Shown here: in pieces, positions 54,041-63,462 of the stretch
How the letters are laid out: each line of letters begins with the position of its first letter
Position numbering within the stretch: the first letter of the stretch is position 1
NCBI GenBank assembly: GCA_021372245.1
Contig: JAJFUV010000075.1
Coordinates: 1 to 63,843, forward strand
Source of the DNA: Terriglobales bacterium
GTDB taxonomy: Bacteria; Acidobacteriota; Terriglobia; Bryobacterales; Bryobacteraceae
Length of the DNA: 63,843 nucleotides
Reading direction: 5' to 3'
Position numbers and translations under genes: made by a program
The notes under the pieces: generated by a model
Databases searched by the model: none
What the model saw: only the letters and a program-made list of their open reading frames with translations
Told to the model about the DNA's origin: nothing

Positions 54041-55396
54041 TCACTCTTCCGGCATTTCGAACTTCACGAGGCTGGACTTGAATCCGCGGGTTCGCCATGC
54101 ACCGTAAAGGATCCCCACGAGCAGCCAGATCGCGCCGGCGATCTTGGCGGTGGTTCGCAAGTTGATCCAAATGTAGAAGCAGATTGCGAAACCCGCGAGC
54201 GGCGGCAGGAAGTTCCCGAGGGTGTGTTTGCGGTCCCGGACGAAACAGCGGACGAATGCCGCCAGGTTGACGCCCATGAAGGCGATGAAGGCGCCGAAGT
54301 TCAACATCTCCGCGCCAAGCTGATAGGTCAGAAGGAACCCACCTACCAGCGCCAGGGCACCGGTGAACAGGACGTTATTGCGCGGGATGTGCCGCTTGGG
54401 CTCGATCGCACCGAAGAACCGCTTCGGCAGTGCGTTGTCGCGCCCCATACCGTACAACAGCCGCGCCGCGGCGAGCTGCGATCCGCTGCCCGAACCGATA
54501 GTTGCCACCAGTAGCGTCATGTTCACGACCTGGAACAAAATCCAGCCGCCGGCTTCTCCGGCCACGTGTACGTAAGCGGTGTCGGCGTCCGGAAACACCT
54601 TGCCCGCGGGCCAGATCAACTGCGCCGCGTAGACTTCGAGACTCGCCAGAACTCCCGTGACCAGGCACGTGATCACCGTCGCCAACAGAATGTTGCGGCG
54701 TGGATTATGGACTTCCTCCGAGAGCGTCGAAATGCCGTCGAACCCTATGTAGGTGAGCACCGCAATGGACGTTCCCGTGAGCACCAGCGGCACGGAGAAG
54801 GTGGACGGATCATAGACCGGCCGGATGAAGTAAGCGGGAGTGAGCCCGGGCTGTGCGAAGACGTACCGGATGGCGGCGGCAAACATCCACAGGATTACGA
54901 CGCCCATGGCCGCGGCCAGCACTTCGTTGGTGCGCGCTGTGGCACGGATGCCGCGCAGATTCAGGCCGGTGAATAAGAGCACGAAGAAGACGATCCAGAC
55001 CGCATAGGGAATCTCAGGCGCGATGTTGCCCGCGGCCTTCGAACACCAGATGGTGCAGATCACCGGATTGAGCATGTAATCCATGGCCATGCTCCAGCCG
55101 GTGACGTAACCGAGCGAGGGGTGCAGTTCGCGGCCGACGTAGGTGAAGGCCGAACCCGCGGCCGGATAAGCCCTCGCCATGCGCCCGTAACTGATGGCGG
55201 TGAACAGCATGGCGACCATCGCGATCAGGATCGTTGTCACCACGTGCCCGCGCGCCTCCTGGTAGACCACGCCGAACAGGGGCATGGGAGCGGTGGGCTG
55301 GATCAGGATGATTCCATAGAACACCAGATCCCAGAGCGAGAGAGCACGCTGCAATCGCGGGGCGGCGGTCGTGTTCGTCTGAGACTCGCTCGACAT
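54041..55396 (-). CDS. APC family amino acid/polyamine permease
   Basis: A 451-residue inner-membrane transporter with about twelve helices. It opens with LSLWDLVFYGIILIQPTAPM and has the APC marks GSAFTYVGRELHPSLGYVTG, FDGISTLSEEVHNPRRNI and RLLYGMGRDNALPKRF. It probably imports an amino acid or amine by proton symport. GGAGGG lies just before the ATG at 55396 (short spacing). It is divergent from the DUF58 gene with 34 bases between, so the promoters overlap. Confidence 0.88.
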   Translation of the reverse strand: MSSESQTNTTAAPRLQRALSLWDLVFYGIILIQPTAPMPLFGVVYQEARGHVVTTILIAMVAMLFTAISYGRMARAYPAAGSAFTYVGRELHPSLGYVTGWSMAMDYMLNPVICTIWCSKAAGNIAPEIPYAVWIVFFVLLFTGLNLRGIRATARTNEVLAAAMGVVILWMFAAAIRYVFAQPGLTPAYFIRPVYDPSTFSVPLVLTGTSIAVLTYIGFDGISTLSEEVHNPRRNILLATVITCLVTGVLASLEVYAAQLIWPAGKVFPDADTAYVHVAGEAGGWILFQVVNMTLLVATIGSGSGSQLAAARLLYGMGRDNALPKRFFGAIEPKRHIPRNNVLFTGALALVGGFLLTYQLGAEMLNFGAFIAFMGVNLAAFVRCFVRDRKHTLGNFLPPLAGFAICFYIWINLRTTAKIAGAIWLLVGILYGAWRTRGFKSSLVKFEMPEE

Positions 55397-55430
55397 ATCC
55401 CTCCAATTGTGGCATGATGCGGTCGGGAAA

Positions 55431-56534
55431 ATGGGAAAGGCCTGGAAGCGATTACGGACCGCGTTGGAAGGGGGTGTGCGGCAGCGCGTAACGAAAGCGG
55501 GTTGGGCCTACACGCTGGCCGTGATCGTGGTCGGCGTGGCCGCAGTGGGCACGGCCAACAATCTGCTTTTCCTGATTGTCGCGGCGATGCTCTCGGCCTT
55601 GCTCGTCTCCGGCTTCATCAGCCGCTTGTCTCTGGCGGGCCTGGAACTCGACCTGGCCCTGCCCGAGCACATTTCGGCGCGCCACAAGGTCGCCGGCCGA
55701 ATCTTCCTCCGCAACCAGAAACGTTGGGTGCCGTCGTTTTCGATCCTGCTCGAGGGGATGCCGGGCAGCAGTTTTTCTTCCGCCATTTACTTCCCTGTGA
55801 TTCCCGGCGGAGCGACGGTCGAGGAGATGGTCGAAGTGGCCTTCGAACGGCGGGGCATCTACCGTGAAGACAGCTTTCTGTTCTCGACGCGTTTCCCGTT
55901 CGGTTTCACCGAGCGACGCACGCAGGTGACCCTGCGCCGCGACGTGCTAGTCTATCCGTGCCTGACACCCCGGGACGATTTCGACCGCATCCTGCGCGAG
56001 ATCCGGGGCGAGATTGCCGCGCACTATCGCGGCCGGGGCAGCGACTTCTACCGCATCCGTCCCTACGAGCCCTTCGAGAGCGCGCGCCACGTGGACTGGA
56101 AGGCGTCCGCCCACACCGGAGATCTCCAGGTGCGCGAATTCGAACGCGAGCAGGAGAACCTGCTCGAAGTCTTCTTCGATCTCGACGTGCCTGCGAACCA
56201 GAGGCAGTGGTTCGAGCGGACCGTGGAGTGTTGCGCCTACATCGCCTGGTGGGCCATGGAACGAGGCGCGCGGTTGCGTTTCCGCACGCAGGAGTTCGAC
56301 CGTTATCTGCCCGAGGAGTGCGACGTCTACCACATCCTGAAGTACCTGGCGCTGGTCGAGCCGTCCAGCCGCAAGGTACCGCCACCGGACGACGAGAACA
56401 GTTGCCAGGTGGTGTTCACCGCCGGCGCCTCAAAGATGCGAGACGCCGGATGGGTGCGCGCGCGATATTACGAACCCGGCGCGATGGAGGAAGCTACCGG
56501 CGCGCTTCGAACAGGGTCCAAGCGCCCGACTTGA
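55431..56534 (+). CDS. DUF58 domain-containing membrane protein
   Basis: A 367-residue protein with two N-terminal helices (WAYTLAVIVVGVAAVGTANN and LLFLIVAAMLSALLVSGF), a beta domain and the DUF58 block (DFYRIRPYEPFESARHVDWK, HTGDLQVREFEREQE). It is of the membrane-anchored type, unlike the soluble DUF58 at 37257. No MoxR gene is adjacent, so it may use one of the two AAA proteins elsewhere in the window. The ATG at 55431 is used; a TTG at 55407 lies upstream. Its end overlaps the C45 hydrolase gene by 41 bases. Confidence 0.83.
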   Translation: MGKAWKRLRTALEGGVRQRVTKAGWAYTLAVIVVGVAAVGTANNLLFLIVAAMLSALLVSGFISRLSLAGLELDLALPEHISARHKVAGRIFLRNQKRWVPSFSILLEGMPGSSFSSAIYFPVIPGGATVEEMVEVAFERRGIYREDSFLFSTRFPFGFTERRTQVTLRRDVLVYPCLTPRDDFDRILREIRGEIAAHYRGRGSDFYRIRPYEPFESARHVDWKASAHTGDLQVREFEREQENLLEVFFDLDVPANQRQWFERTVECCAYIAWWAMERGARLRFRTQEFDRYLPEECDVYHILKYLALVEPSSRKVPPPDDENSCQVVFTAGASKMRDAGWVRARYYEPGAMEEATGALRTGSKRPT

Positions 56535-57867
56535 TATCCCGCAGCAGCCCTTTCTGCCAGTTGTAAGCAGGGTGCTTGCTCAGAAACTCCGCTGCCTTGA
56601 AGTCTATGCCGCAGGGATGGCCCATGGCAGCCTCGAACGACATCCGGGCGGCCATCCGGTCGTCGGCGATCTTGGCCTGCACAACGCCCGCCGGGCCGTA
56701 TTCCTGCTGCCAGGGCTTGCTGCCGCGTGGTGAAAGATCGATGTGCCCGCAGAGCGTGCGCTCGTTCGGATCGATCTTGCCTGTGACAGTGTCGTAGTGG
56801 TCGGAAAGAAATCGCTTGCCGGCCTCGACGTCGATTCGGCCCTTGTACTCGGCCATCAGGCTTTCCGCGCGCTTGCGCCGGGCGTTGGGGCTCTTGGCTG
56901 GATCGAGCGTGAACGCGGTCTCTTCCTTCATCAGTTTGGGATCCACCGGGAAGTTGGCTCCCACGAAATAGCCGTCTTTCTTGCGCCACAGGTTCACATT
57001 CTTCAGGCCCAGTTCGAGGCTGGCGATCTCATTGGTCTTGCGGTCCGCCAGCAGCCAGTTGTTGGCATAGCCGCCATTGTTCCCTTCCCGCATGATGCGC
57101 GCGAAATCGTCGATGGAAGAGGCGTACTGCATAGCCTTTCGCGCGCGAACGAATTCCGGAATCCCTTTCGGATCGAAGCCGTGGAACTGCGTGATGGTAG
57201 TCTCCGTGATCATCAAGCCGGCCGAGTTCATGCCGAAATCGTCGCCGCTGTGAATCGTTCCCGGAGAACCGTCCATCAGAATACGATTCCCGCGCGTAGG
57301 AACAATGTCGAAGATGATGTTGCAGAAACTGCCTTCCAGATAGCCGCTCCAGTTGTTGTGGGCGATGACCGGGCGTCCATCCCTGGTGTAGGAACCGGTG
57401 GCAACGAACGCGCTGCAACGGTCGGGCGAGGCGCTGCGTCCTTTGCGGTCATCGAGCCACGGCAGATAGTAGCCCCCCATCTCGATGCTGGCGTTTATCA
57501 CCACAACGTCCCAAAGATCCAATTTCACGCCGCGCGCATTGAGCCCCTCGGTAATGCCCTGCATCTCCTCGCGGTACTCCTGGGCGACGCGAGGCCAGAA
57601 GACCTCCCTGGCGGCCTTGCGAATGAACTCGTAAGATTTGCCGCTTTCGCGAGTCATGCCGAAGCGGACGCGCTTGTGCGCTTCTTCAATCTCGGGAGCC
57701 AGCAAGTAGCCGTGCTGGAATCCAATCGTGGCCGGGGTACCTTCCAAGTGCACGAACAACCAGCCGTTCGCTTCGGGACTCCGGGAAGATTTAGAGAGGC
57801 GCGGGTCCGCGCCGAGGGCCGCAATAGCGATCGCAGCGAGCAGGAACGTCGTTTTGATGATTCTCAT
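56494..57867 (-). CDS. C45-type Ntn-hydrolase (acyltransferase-like), exported
   Basis: A 457-residue protein with a signal peptide (MRIIKTTFLLAAIAIAALGA). It shows the C45/acyl-CoA:6-aminopenicillanate-acyltransferase pattern: TPATIGFQHGYLLAPEI, then DRCSAFVATGSYTRDGRPV, in which Cys151 would be the autoproteolytically exposed nucleophile, followed by AHNNWSGYLEGSF and DFGMNSAGLMITETT. The family hydrolyses amides such as beta-lactams or N-acyl amino acids; phospholipase-B-like is the alternative. The ATG at 57867 is preferred to the one at 57894 because it begins the signal peptide. Confidence 0.78.
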   Translation of the reverse strand: MRIIKTTFLLAAIAIAALGADPRLSKSSRSPEANGWLFVHLEGTPATIGFQHGYLLAPEIEEAHKRVRFGMTRESGKSYEFIRKAAREVFWPRVAQEYREEMQGITEGLNARGVKLDLWDVVVINASIEMGGYYLPWLDDRKGRSASPDRCSAFVATGSYTRDGRPVIAHNNWSGYLEGSFCNIIFDIVPTRGNRILMDGSPGTIHSGDDFGMNSAGLMITETTITQFHGFDPKGIPEFVRARKAMQYASSIDDFARIMREGNNGGYANNWLLADRKTNEIASLELGLKNVNLWRKKDGYFVGANFPVDPKLMKEETAFTLDPAKSPNARRKRAESLMAEYKGRIDVEAGKRFLSDHYDTVTGKIDPNERTLCGHIDLSPRGSKPWQQEYGPAGVVQAKIADDRMAARMSFEAAMGHPCGIDFKAAEFLSKHPAYNWQKGLLRDIKSGAWTLFEARR

Positions 57868-57935
57868 GGTGAGCCATTCACCGGGACTAGTCATTATAAG
57901 CTGATGAAGAGAACAACCACCGGGGTGCGCGAATC

Positions 57936-59030
57936 TTGAAGCTGCTATTCGTTACGGCAACGCCGCTGAACATCGTGGAAGGCAGCGGCACGTTCGCCGG
58001 CATTCATGTTCTGGCGCACGCGCTCGAAGGCTTGGGCGTCGTGGTAGATTTCGCAACGCCGGGTCCGCGCATCGGCAACTTCACGTTGCGCCGCCTGTGG
58101 TTCAACGAATCCCTACGGCGGCGCCCGCATGCCGGCTACGACGCCATTGTCGGTTTCGACATGGACGGATACCGGATGGCGGAGAGCAGTGTCCCACACA
58201 TTGCGTCGCTCAAAGGCATCATCGCCGACGAGATGCGTTTCGAGCGCGGCCGCACGCGGTGGAGCATGGCGCTGCAGGCGGCCTGCGAAGCACGGCACGT
58301 TCGCCGGGCCCAGGCGGTGATCACGACGAGCCGGTACGCCGCCGCGCGGTTGCGCGAGCTTTACGGGATCGGAAAAGAGGTCGCCATTGTTCCGGAGTTG
58401 ATCGACCTGGCTGTCTGGCGTGCCTTGTTCAAAGCCAACGCCGCACGGGAGGCAGGGCCGCGTTTCACTGTGCTGAGCGTGTGCCGGTTTTACCCGCGCA
58501 AACGGCTCCACCTGCTTCTGGAGGCGGCGTCAATGCTGCGTGGCCAGATTCCCGGAATCGAGTTTCGCATTGTGGGCGACGGGCCCGAACAGCCTCGATT
58601 GGTGCGCCTTTGGCGCGAGAAACGCCTGGAGGACACCGTCACCTGGCTAGGCAATCTCTCGCAGGCCTCTTTGGCAGCCGAATATGGCCGAGCGGATGTG
58701 TTCTGTCTGCCCAGCGTTCAAGAAGGCTTCGGCATCGTCTTCCTGGAGGCGATGGCCGCAAGTAAACCGATCGTGGCCGTGCGGGTGGCCGCGGTGCCCG
58801 AGGTGGTCCCGCAGGGTCTACTGGTAGAGCCGGAAAGCGCCGAGGCGATCGCGGCCGCAATCGCGGGACTGCACCGTGATCCGGATCGGCGCGCCGCATT
58901 GGCCGCACGAGGACGCGAGGTTGTGGAGTGCTACGACGCGCCGCGCATCGCCCGCGCTTTTCTCGGCGAGATCGAGCGCGTCACGCGTAGCAGCGGATCT
59001 CAAACAGGCGCGCTGCCGGATCCCCGTTAG
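57936..59030 (+). CDS. GT-B glycosyltransferase (family 4)
   Basis: A 364-residue cytosolic glycosyltransferase. The N-terminal domain opens with KLLFVTATPLNIVEGSGTFAG. The donor domain shows FTVLSVCRFYPRKRLHLLLE, FRIVGDGPEQPRL, VTWLGNLSQA and the EGFGIVFLEAMA motif. It moves a sugar from a nucleotide donor to an envelope acceptor. The start is a TTG at 57936; no ATG is available close by. It is divergent from the C45 gene, and its last 50 bases overlap the oppositely oriented FAD oxidoreductase gene. Confidence 0.86.
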   Translation: MKLLFVTATPLNIVEGSGTFAGIHVLAHALEGLGVVVDFATPGPRIGNFTLRRLWFNESLRRRPHAGYDAIVGFDMDGYRMAESSVPHIASLKGIIADEMRFERGRTRWSMALQAACEARHVRRAQAVITTSRYAAARLRELYGIGKEVAIVPELIDLAVWRALFKANAAREAGPRFTVLSVCRFYPRKRLHLLLEAASMLRGQIPGIEFRIVGDGPEQPRLVRLWREKRLEDTVTWLGNLSQASLAAEYGRADVFCLPSVQEGFGIVFLEAMAASKPIVAVRVAAVPEVVPQGLLVEPESAEAIAAAIAGLHRDPDRRAALAARGREVVECYDAPRIARAFLGEIERVTRSSGSQTGALPDPR

Positions 59031-60870
59031 TAGCGGTAACACGCAGGCGGACAGCGCTCACTTCGGCGCTCGGGAAAGTATGCCTCCGCAGCCGCTGGTG
59101 GTTGCCGTCAGCCTTCGCCACTTCACGCCAATCGCCGGATGCCGACGCGCGCACTGAAATCGTGTAGTCGCGCACGGTCTCGGGCTGCGGTCCGCGGATC
59201 ACTCGCTTCATCACGCCGGACTCGCCGCTCAAAGTGAGCACACGTTGGAAGCCCGTATCGAAGGTCACTTGGATCCTGCCGATGCGTTGCGGCGCCGGCC
59301 AGGAGAGTTCGATCCACGCCCCATCGGGGCCGAGCTTGCCTTCCCAGTGATGGACTTCCTTCTTTGGAATGTCGCGCAGGAAACCGTCGATGACGGCTGC
59401 GCCCGGAGCGCCGGCTTCCTCGCTCGAAACCGCTACACGCGCCTTGCGAGCCAGGTCCCCCGGATCTTCGTTGCGGCGGCTCTTGATGGTCTGATCGTCC
59501 TTCAGAAGAACCTGCTGCAGGTCCTGCAGGCGTTGCTGGTAGAGCTGCCGCGGGGTGAGGTTCCAGGCGGTGCACAGCGCGGCGGCCGTACCCGCGGCCT
59601 GGCCGATGACCGCGCACGTCGCCATAACGCGCGCCGAGGAGAACGCCACGTGGCTGGCGCTGATGTTACGACCTGCCATGAGCAGGTTCGCGATGTTCGC
59701 CGAATAGAGCGAGCGCAGCGGAATGTTGTAGGCGTCCGGCGGCATGATCTGCTGGGCGGGCTTGAGCGACTGATCGTCGAAGCCGCCCGAGGGATGATCG
59801 TCCATACTCCAGCCGCCGATGGCCACGGCGTCTTCGATATCACCCTTGAGGATGTCGCCCTGCGTCAGAATGTGATCGCCCACCACGCGGCGGCTGTCTC
59901 GTTTACCGGGAATCATCCCGACCCAGTCGAGCGCCCAATTCGCGCTCTCCGGCAGTTCGCCGCTGTTCTTGATGTAGTCCCACACGCCCATGACGATGGC
60001 GAGCAGCTCGTGCCGGATCCTCGCATCGTCGCGAATCGTATCCAGCATTCCGCCCCACTCGATCCACCAGTAGCCGTATTCCCAGGACTTCGGACGCCGC
60101 ATGCGCAGTTGCTCGCGCATGATCTTGCGCGCCCAGGCGGGCGGGGTGAAGGGCATGGGCTTGTCGAACCGGCGGGATGTGAACAGGATGCTGCTGCCCT
60201 GAGTGTGCGGGTCCACCTGCTCCGGCGCGAGCGATTCATTGAACTCGGCGCGCGCTTCCCTCCCCTTGCGGATCCGCGCACCGGCTTCGAACGCCAGGCG
60301 GCTGTCGCCGGTGGCATCGATCGCGTAGCGCGTGCGGATGCGAAAAGCCTGCTCTGTGCGGTCCGAGCGCGCCAACACCTGCCGGATACGGCCATCGGAA
60401 ACCTCCGCGCCACATACCGACGTATCAAGCAGAAGCTGGATTCGCGGTTCGCTGCGCACCTTGTCATACAGCAGCAGGTCCCACAGTTCGAATGAGCGTT
60501 GCGGGTTGCGTACGGCGTCTTCCAGGCGCAGTTCCTCGATCAGGCCGCTCTCGCGCCAGCCGGGGCGTCCGCCGCTCGCGTCCGCGCCGCAGACGTGCAT
60601 CTTCACTTCGCTAGAGGAATTGCCGCCCAGCCGCGAACGATCCTGCACCAGGATCACGCGGGCTCCGTTGCGCGCCGCCGCAATCGCCGCGCACACGCCC
60701 GCCAGGCCGCCGCCAGCCACCACGATGTCGGTCTCCAGTTCGACGGTCTGCATGTCCGCCTCGCGTCCGGCCGCGCGGGGCGCCTGTGTGGTGCCGGCCG
60801 GAGCGCCGCTCAACTCGCCGGCGAAGACCATCAAGGAATAACCACTGCTGAAGAAGTCGCGTCGCTGCAT
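58981..60870 (-). CDS. FAD-dependent oxidoreductase with C-terminal carbohydrate-binding-like domain
   Basis: A 629-residue protein. A short Tat-like start (MQRRDFFSSGYSLMVFAG) is followed by the dinucleotide site DIVVAGGGLAGVCAAIAAA, RLGGNSSSEVKMHVCGADAS, YAIDATGDSRLAFEAGA and NLLMAGRNISASH, as in the FAD_oxidored family. Residues from about 470 form a beta-rich F5/8-type-C-like domain (WIELSWPAPQRIGRIQVTFD). It probably oxidises a carbohydrate-linked substrate outside the cytoplasm. It is divergent from the alcohol dehydrogenase gene across 55 bases. Confidence 0.84.
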   Translation of the reverse strand: MQRRDFFSSGYSLMVFAGELSGAPAGTTQAPRAAGREADMQTVELETDIVVAGGGLAGVCAAIAAARNGARVILVQDRSRLGGNSSSEVKMHVCGADASGGRPGWRESGLIEELRLEDAVRNPQRSFELWDLLLYDKVRSEPRIQLLLDTSVCGAEVSDGRIRQVLARSDRTEQAFRIRTRYAIDATGDSRLAFEAGARIRKGREARAEFNESLAPEQVDPHTQGSSILFTSRRFDKPMPFTPPAWARKIMREQLRMRRPKSWEYGYWWIEWGGMLDTIRDDARIRHELLAIVMGVWDYIKNSGELPESANWALDWVGMIPGKRDSRRVVGDHILTQGDILKGDIEDAVAIGGWSMDDHPSGGFDDQSLKPAQQIMPPDAYNIPLRSLYSANIANLLMAGRNISASHVAFSSARVMATCAVIGQAAGTAAALCTAWNLTPRQLYQQRLQDLQQVLLKDDQTIKSRRNEDPGDLARKARVAVSSEEAGAPGAAVIDGFLRDIPKKEVHHWEGKLGPDGAWIELSWPAPQRIGRIQVTFDTGFQRVLTLSGESGVMKRVIRGPQPETVRDYTISVRASASGDWREVAKADGNHQRLRRHTFPSAEVSAVRLRVTATNGDPAARLFEIRCYA

Positions 60871-60925
60871 AGGGTGCCTCGTGTAAGATTACTACTTAGG
60901 ACTCCTTCGCACACCCGGAGCTATC

Positions 60926-62083
60926 ATGCAAAACTTCACGTATCAGAACCCCGTCAAGATTCTGTTCGGTAAAGGTCAGATCGCGTCCATCGCCAGTGAG
61001 ATCCCTGCCGGCGCCAAGATCCTTGTCACTTACGGCGGCGGCAGCATTAAGAAAAACGGCGTATACGATCAGGTGAAAGCAGCTCTGGAGGGCCGCCAGT
61101 GGATCGAGTTCGGCGGCATCGAGCCGAATCCTCACTATGAAACGTGCATGAAGGCCGCTGAACTGGCGCGCAAGGAGGCGGTGGATTTCCTGCTCGCCGT
61201 GGGCGGAGGCAGCGTGCTGGACGGCACGAAGTTCATCGCCGTCGCGGCGTGCTTCAAGAAGGGCGATCCCTGGAACGTGGTGACGGGCGCTGCCCATGCC
61301 GAGGCCGCGCTGCCGCTGGGATGCGTGCTCACACTGCCTGCCACCGGCTCGGAGATGAACACCAACGCGGTCATCACGCGCGAAAGCACCAAGGAGAAGC
61401 TGCCGTTCTCCAGCCCGCTCATCTATCCGCAGTTCTCCGTGTTGGATCCCGAGACCACGTTTTCGCTACCGCCCCGCCAGATCTCAAACGGGATTGTCGA
61501 CGCTTTCGTGCACACGATGGAGCAGTACATGACCTACCCGGTCAATTCGCCCTTGCAGGACCGGATGGCGGAGGCAATCTTCTCGACGCTGATCGAGGAA
61601 GGCCCGAAGACGTTGGCTGATCCGACCGACTATGAGGCTCGCGCCAACCTGGTGTGGAGCGCCACGCTGGCCCTCAACGGACTGATCGCTGTAGGCGTTC
61701 CGCAGGATTGGGCCACGCACATGATCGGTCACGAACTCACCGCGCTGCATGGCCTGGACCATGCGCAATCGCTCGCCGTCGTCGCGCCCAGCCTGCTAAA
61801 GGTGAAATCCGACGTGAAGCGGGAAAAACTGCTGCAGTTCGCGGAGCGGGTATGGGAAATCCGCGAGGGCACGCCGGAGGAGCGCATCGAGCAAGGCATC
61901 GAAAAGATGCGTGCTTTCTTCGAGAGCGTCGGAGCTCCCACGCACTTGGCGGCCTATGGCTTGGGGGCCGAAGTGGCGAGCGAAGTCGCCAACCGTCTGC
62001 AGAAGCGCGGCTGGTTGGGCCTCGGCGAGCGCCAGGACGTAACGCCGGTCCAGGTCAAGCACATCCTCTTGCTGGCAGCGTAA
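60926..62083 (+). CDS. Iron-containing alcohol dehydrogenase (YqhD/butanol dehydrogenase-like)
   Basis: A 385-residue NADPH-dependent alcohol dehydrogenase or aldehyde reductase. It has GGGSIKKNGVYDQV, the nucleotide loop AVGGGSVLDGTKFIA, PATGSEMN and metal ligands Asp192, His196, His265 and His279, in the spacing of YqhD. It probably detoxifies reactive aldehydes. GGAG six bases upstream fixes the ATG, and TAAGAT at about 60883 may be its -10 box. Its stop is nine bases from that of queE on the other strand. Confidence 0.92.
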   Translation: MQNFTYQNPVKILFGKGQIASIASEIPAGAKILVTYGGGSIKKNGVYDQVKAALEGRQWIEFGGIEPNPHYETCMKAAELARKEAVDFLLAVGGGSVLDGTKFIAVAACFKKGDPWNVVTGAAHAEAALPLGCVLTLPATGSEMNTNAVITRESTKEKLPFSSPLIYPQFSVLDPETTFSLPPRQISNGIVDAFVHTMEQYMTYPVNSPLQDRMAEAIFSTLIEEGPKTLADPTDYEARANLVWSATLALNGLIAVGVPQDWATHMIGHELTALHGLDHAQSLAVVAPSLLKVKSDVKREKLLQFAERVWEIREGTPEERIEQGIEKMRAFFESVGAPTHLAAYGLGAEVASEVANRLQKRGWLGLGERQDVTPVQVKHILLLAA

Positions 62084-62092
62084 TTCATGTTC

Positions 62093-62776
62093 CTACACGC
62101 CGCGCCGGGCGCCCCACAGTTCCACGTGCAGGCGCGGCGTGTAACGGTATCCCTGCCGTTTGCAGATCTCCGCGATCCACCGGCCGCGTTCGCGTAACGT
62201 GTCTACGTCCGTGCCTTCACTCATCAACACGACGCGATCCGGCGCGGCGCCGGTTTCCGCGATGATGCGCTGAATCTCGGCCAGGTCGTCTTCACAAGCG
62301 ATGACGAACTTCATCTGGTATTCGTAGTCCGCAATCAGCCGCTTCAGGATTCCGGGCTGATAGCGCAACCGTTCGTGAGTTGCCGCCCAGCGGCCGCCGT
62401 CGCGCTCATGAGGCGTAGAGTTGGCGAGTTTGGGGCTGACGCTCATCAGGTCGCAGGCCGCCGGCGCCCACACCGTCCCCGCCGTCTCGATTGTGATGCG
62501 CAAACCGGCGGCGCGCAGGCCTTCCGTGAGCGGCACGATGTCCGGCGCAATCATGGGCTCGCCGCCAGTGACCACGACGTGCCGCGCCGGGAACTCTCGC
62601 ACGCGGGCCAGGATCTCCTCGACGCTGAGTTCGTCGCCTTCCGGCGCCCAGGAAGTGTAAGGCGTATCGCACCACACGCAGCGGAGGTTGCAGCCGCTTG
62701 ACCGCACGAACACAGACGGCGTGCCGACCAGCATCCCTTCGCCTTGCAGCGAGTAGAAGATCTCCGAGATTCGCAT
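62093..62776 (-). CDS. queE: 7-carboxy-7-deazaguanine synthase
   Basis: A 227-residue radical SAM enzyme making the deazaguanine core of queuosine from 6-carboxytetrahydropterin. It begins [14 protein letters not shown], with the cluster motif Cys29, Cys33, Cys36 (CNLRCVWC), the VVTGGEPMI SAM segment and a YTPRLHVELWG end typical of the family. The ATG at 62776 shares one base with the queC stop, so the two are coupled. The longer frame inside queC is rejected. QueD is not in the window. Confidence 0.94.
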   Translation of the reverse strand: MRISEIFYSLQGEGMLVGTPSVFVRSSGCNLRCVWCDTPYTSWAPEGDELSVEEILARVREFPARHVVVTGGEPMIAPDIVPLTEGLRAAGLRITIETAGTVWAPAACDLMSVSPKLANSTPHERDGGRWAATHERLRYQPGILKRLIADYEYQMKFVIACEDDLAEIQRIIAETGAAPDRVVLMSEGTDVDTLRERGRWIAEICKRQGYRYTPRLHVELWGARRGV

Positions 62777-63462
62777 CAGCGGACGTAATCGAGCTTGTCG
62801 GCGAGGCCGGCCTCGCGAAAGCCTTTCTTGCGGAGCAGGCAGGAGTCGCATTCGCCGCACGGGCGCCCCTGCTCGTCCGGATCGTAACAACTGTGGGTCA
62901 GGCCGAAATCCAGGCCCAACTTTGCGCCGAATCTTACGATATCGGCCTTGGACATCTGCGCGAGCGGCGTGTGAATCCGCAGCCGCGAGCCGCCCTCAAC
63001 CGCGGCCTTGGTCGCCAGGTTGGCCATGCGCTCGAACGCCGCTATGTACTCCGGCCGGCAGTCCGGATAGCCGGAATAGTCGATAGCATTCACACCGATG
63101 AAGATGTCGGCCGCACCAAGCACTTCGGCCCAGGCAAGGGCGAATGAGAGGAACACGGTATTGCGGGCAGGCACATACGTTATTGGTATGCCATGACCCA
63201 GTTCGGTATCGCTGTGGTGTTTCGGCACTTCGGCCGAACCGGTAAGGGCGGATCCTTCAAACAAGCGCCTGTCAATGGTGGCGACCAAGTGACGTTTGGC
63301 GCCCAAGGCCGCGGCCACCCGCGCGGCGGCTTCCAATTCCACGCGATGACGCTGGCCGTAGTCGAACGAGAGCGCATAACATTCGAACCCCTCGCGAGTC
63401 GCGTAAGCCAGGCACGTCGACGAATCCAGGCCACCGCTCAACAGGCAGACAGCGCGTTTCAT
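62776..63462 (-). CDS. queC: 7-cyano-7-deazaguanine synthase
   Basis: A 228-residue ATP-dependent enzyme turning 7-carboxy-7-deazaguanine into preQ0. It shows the PP-loop SGGLDSST near residue 9, [35 protein letters not shown] and a C-terminal zinc site of four cysteines ([17 protein letters not shown]). Length is normal. It overlaps the upstream MFS gene by four bases and the downstream queE by one base. Confidence 0.95.
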   Translation of the reverse strand: MKRAVCLLSGGLDSSTCLAYATREGFECYALSFDYGQRHRVELEAAARVAAALGAKRHLVATIDRRLFEGSALTGSAEVPKHHSDTELGHGIPITYVPARNTVFLSFALAWAEVLGAADIFIGVNAIDYSGYPDCRPEYIAAFERMANLATKAAVEGGSRLRIHTPLAQMSKADIVRFGAKLGLDFGLTHSCYDPDEQGRPCGECDSCLLRKKGFREAGLADKLDYVR

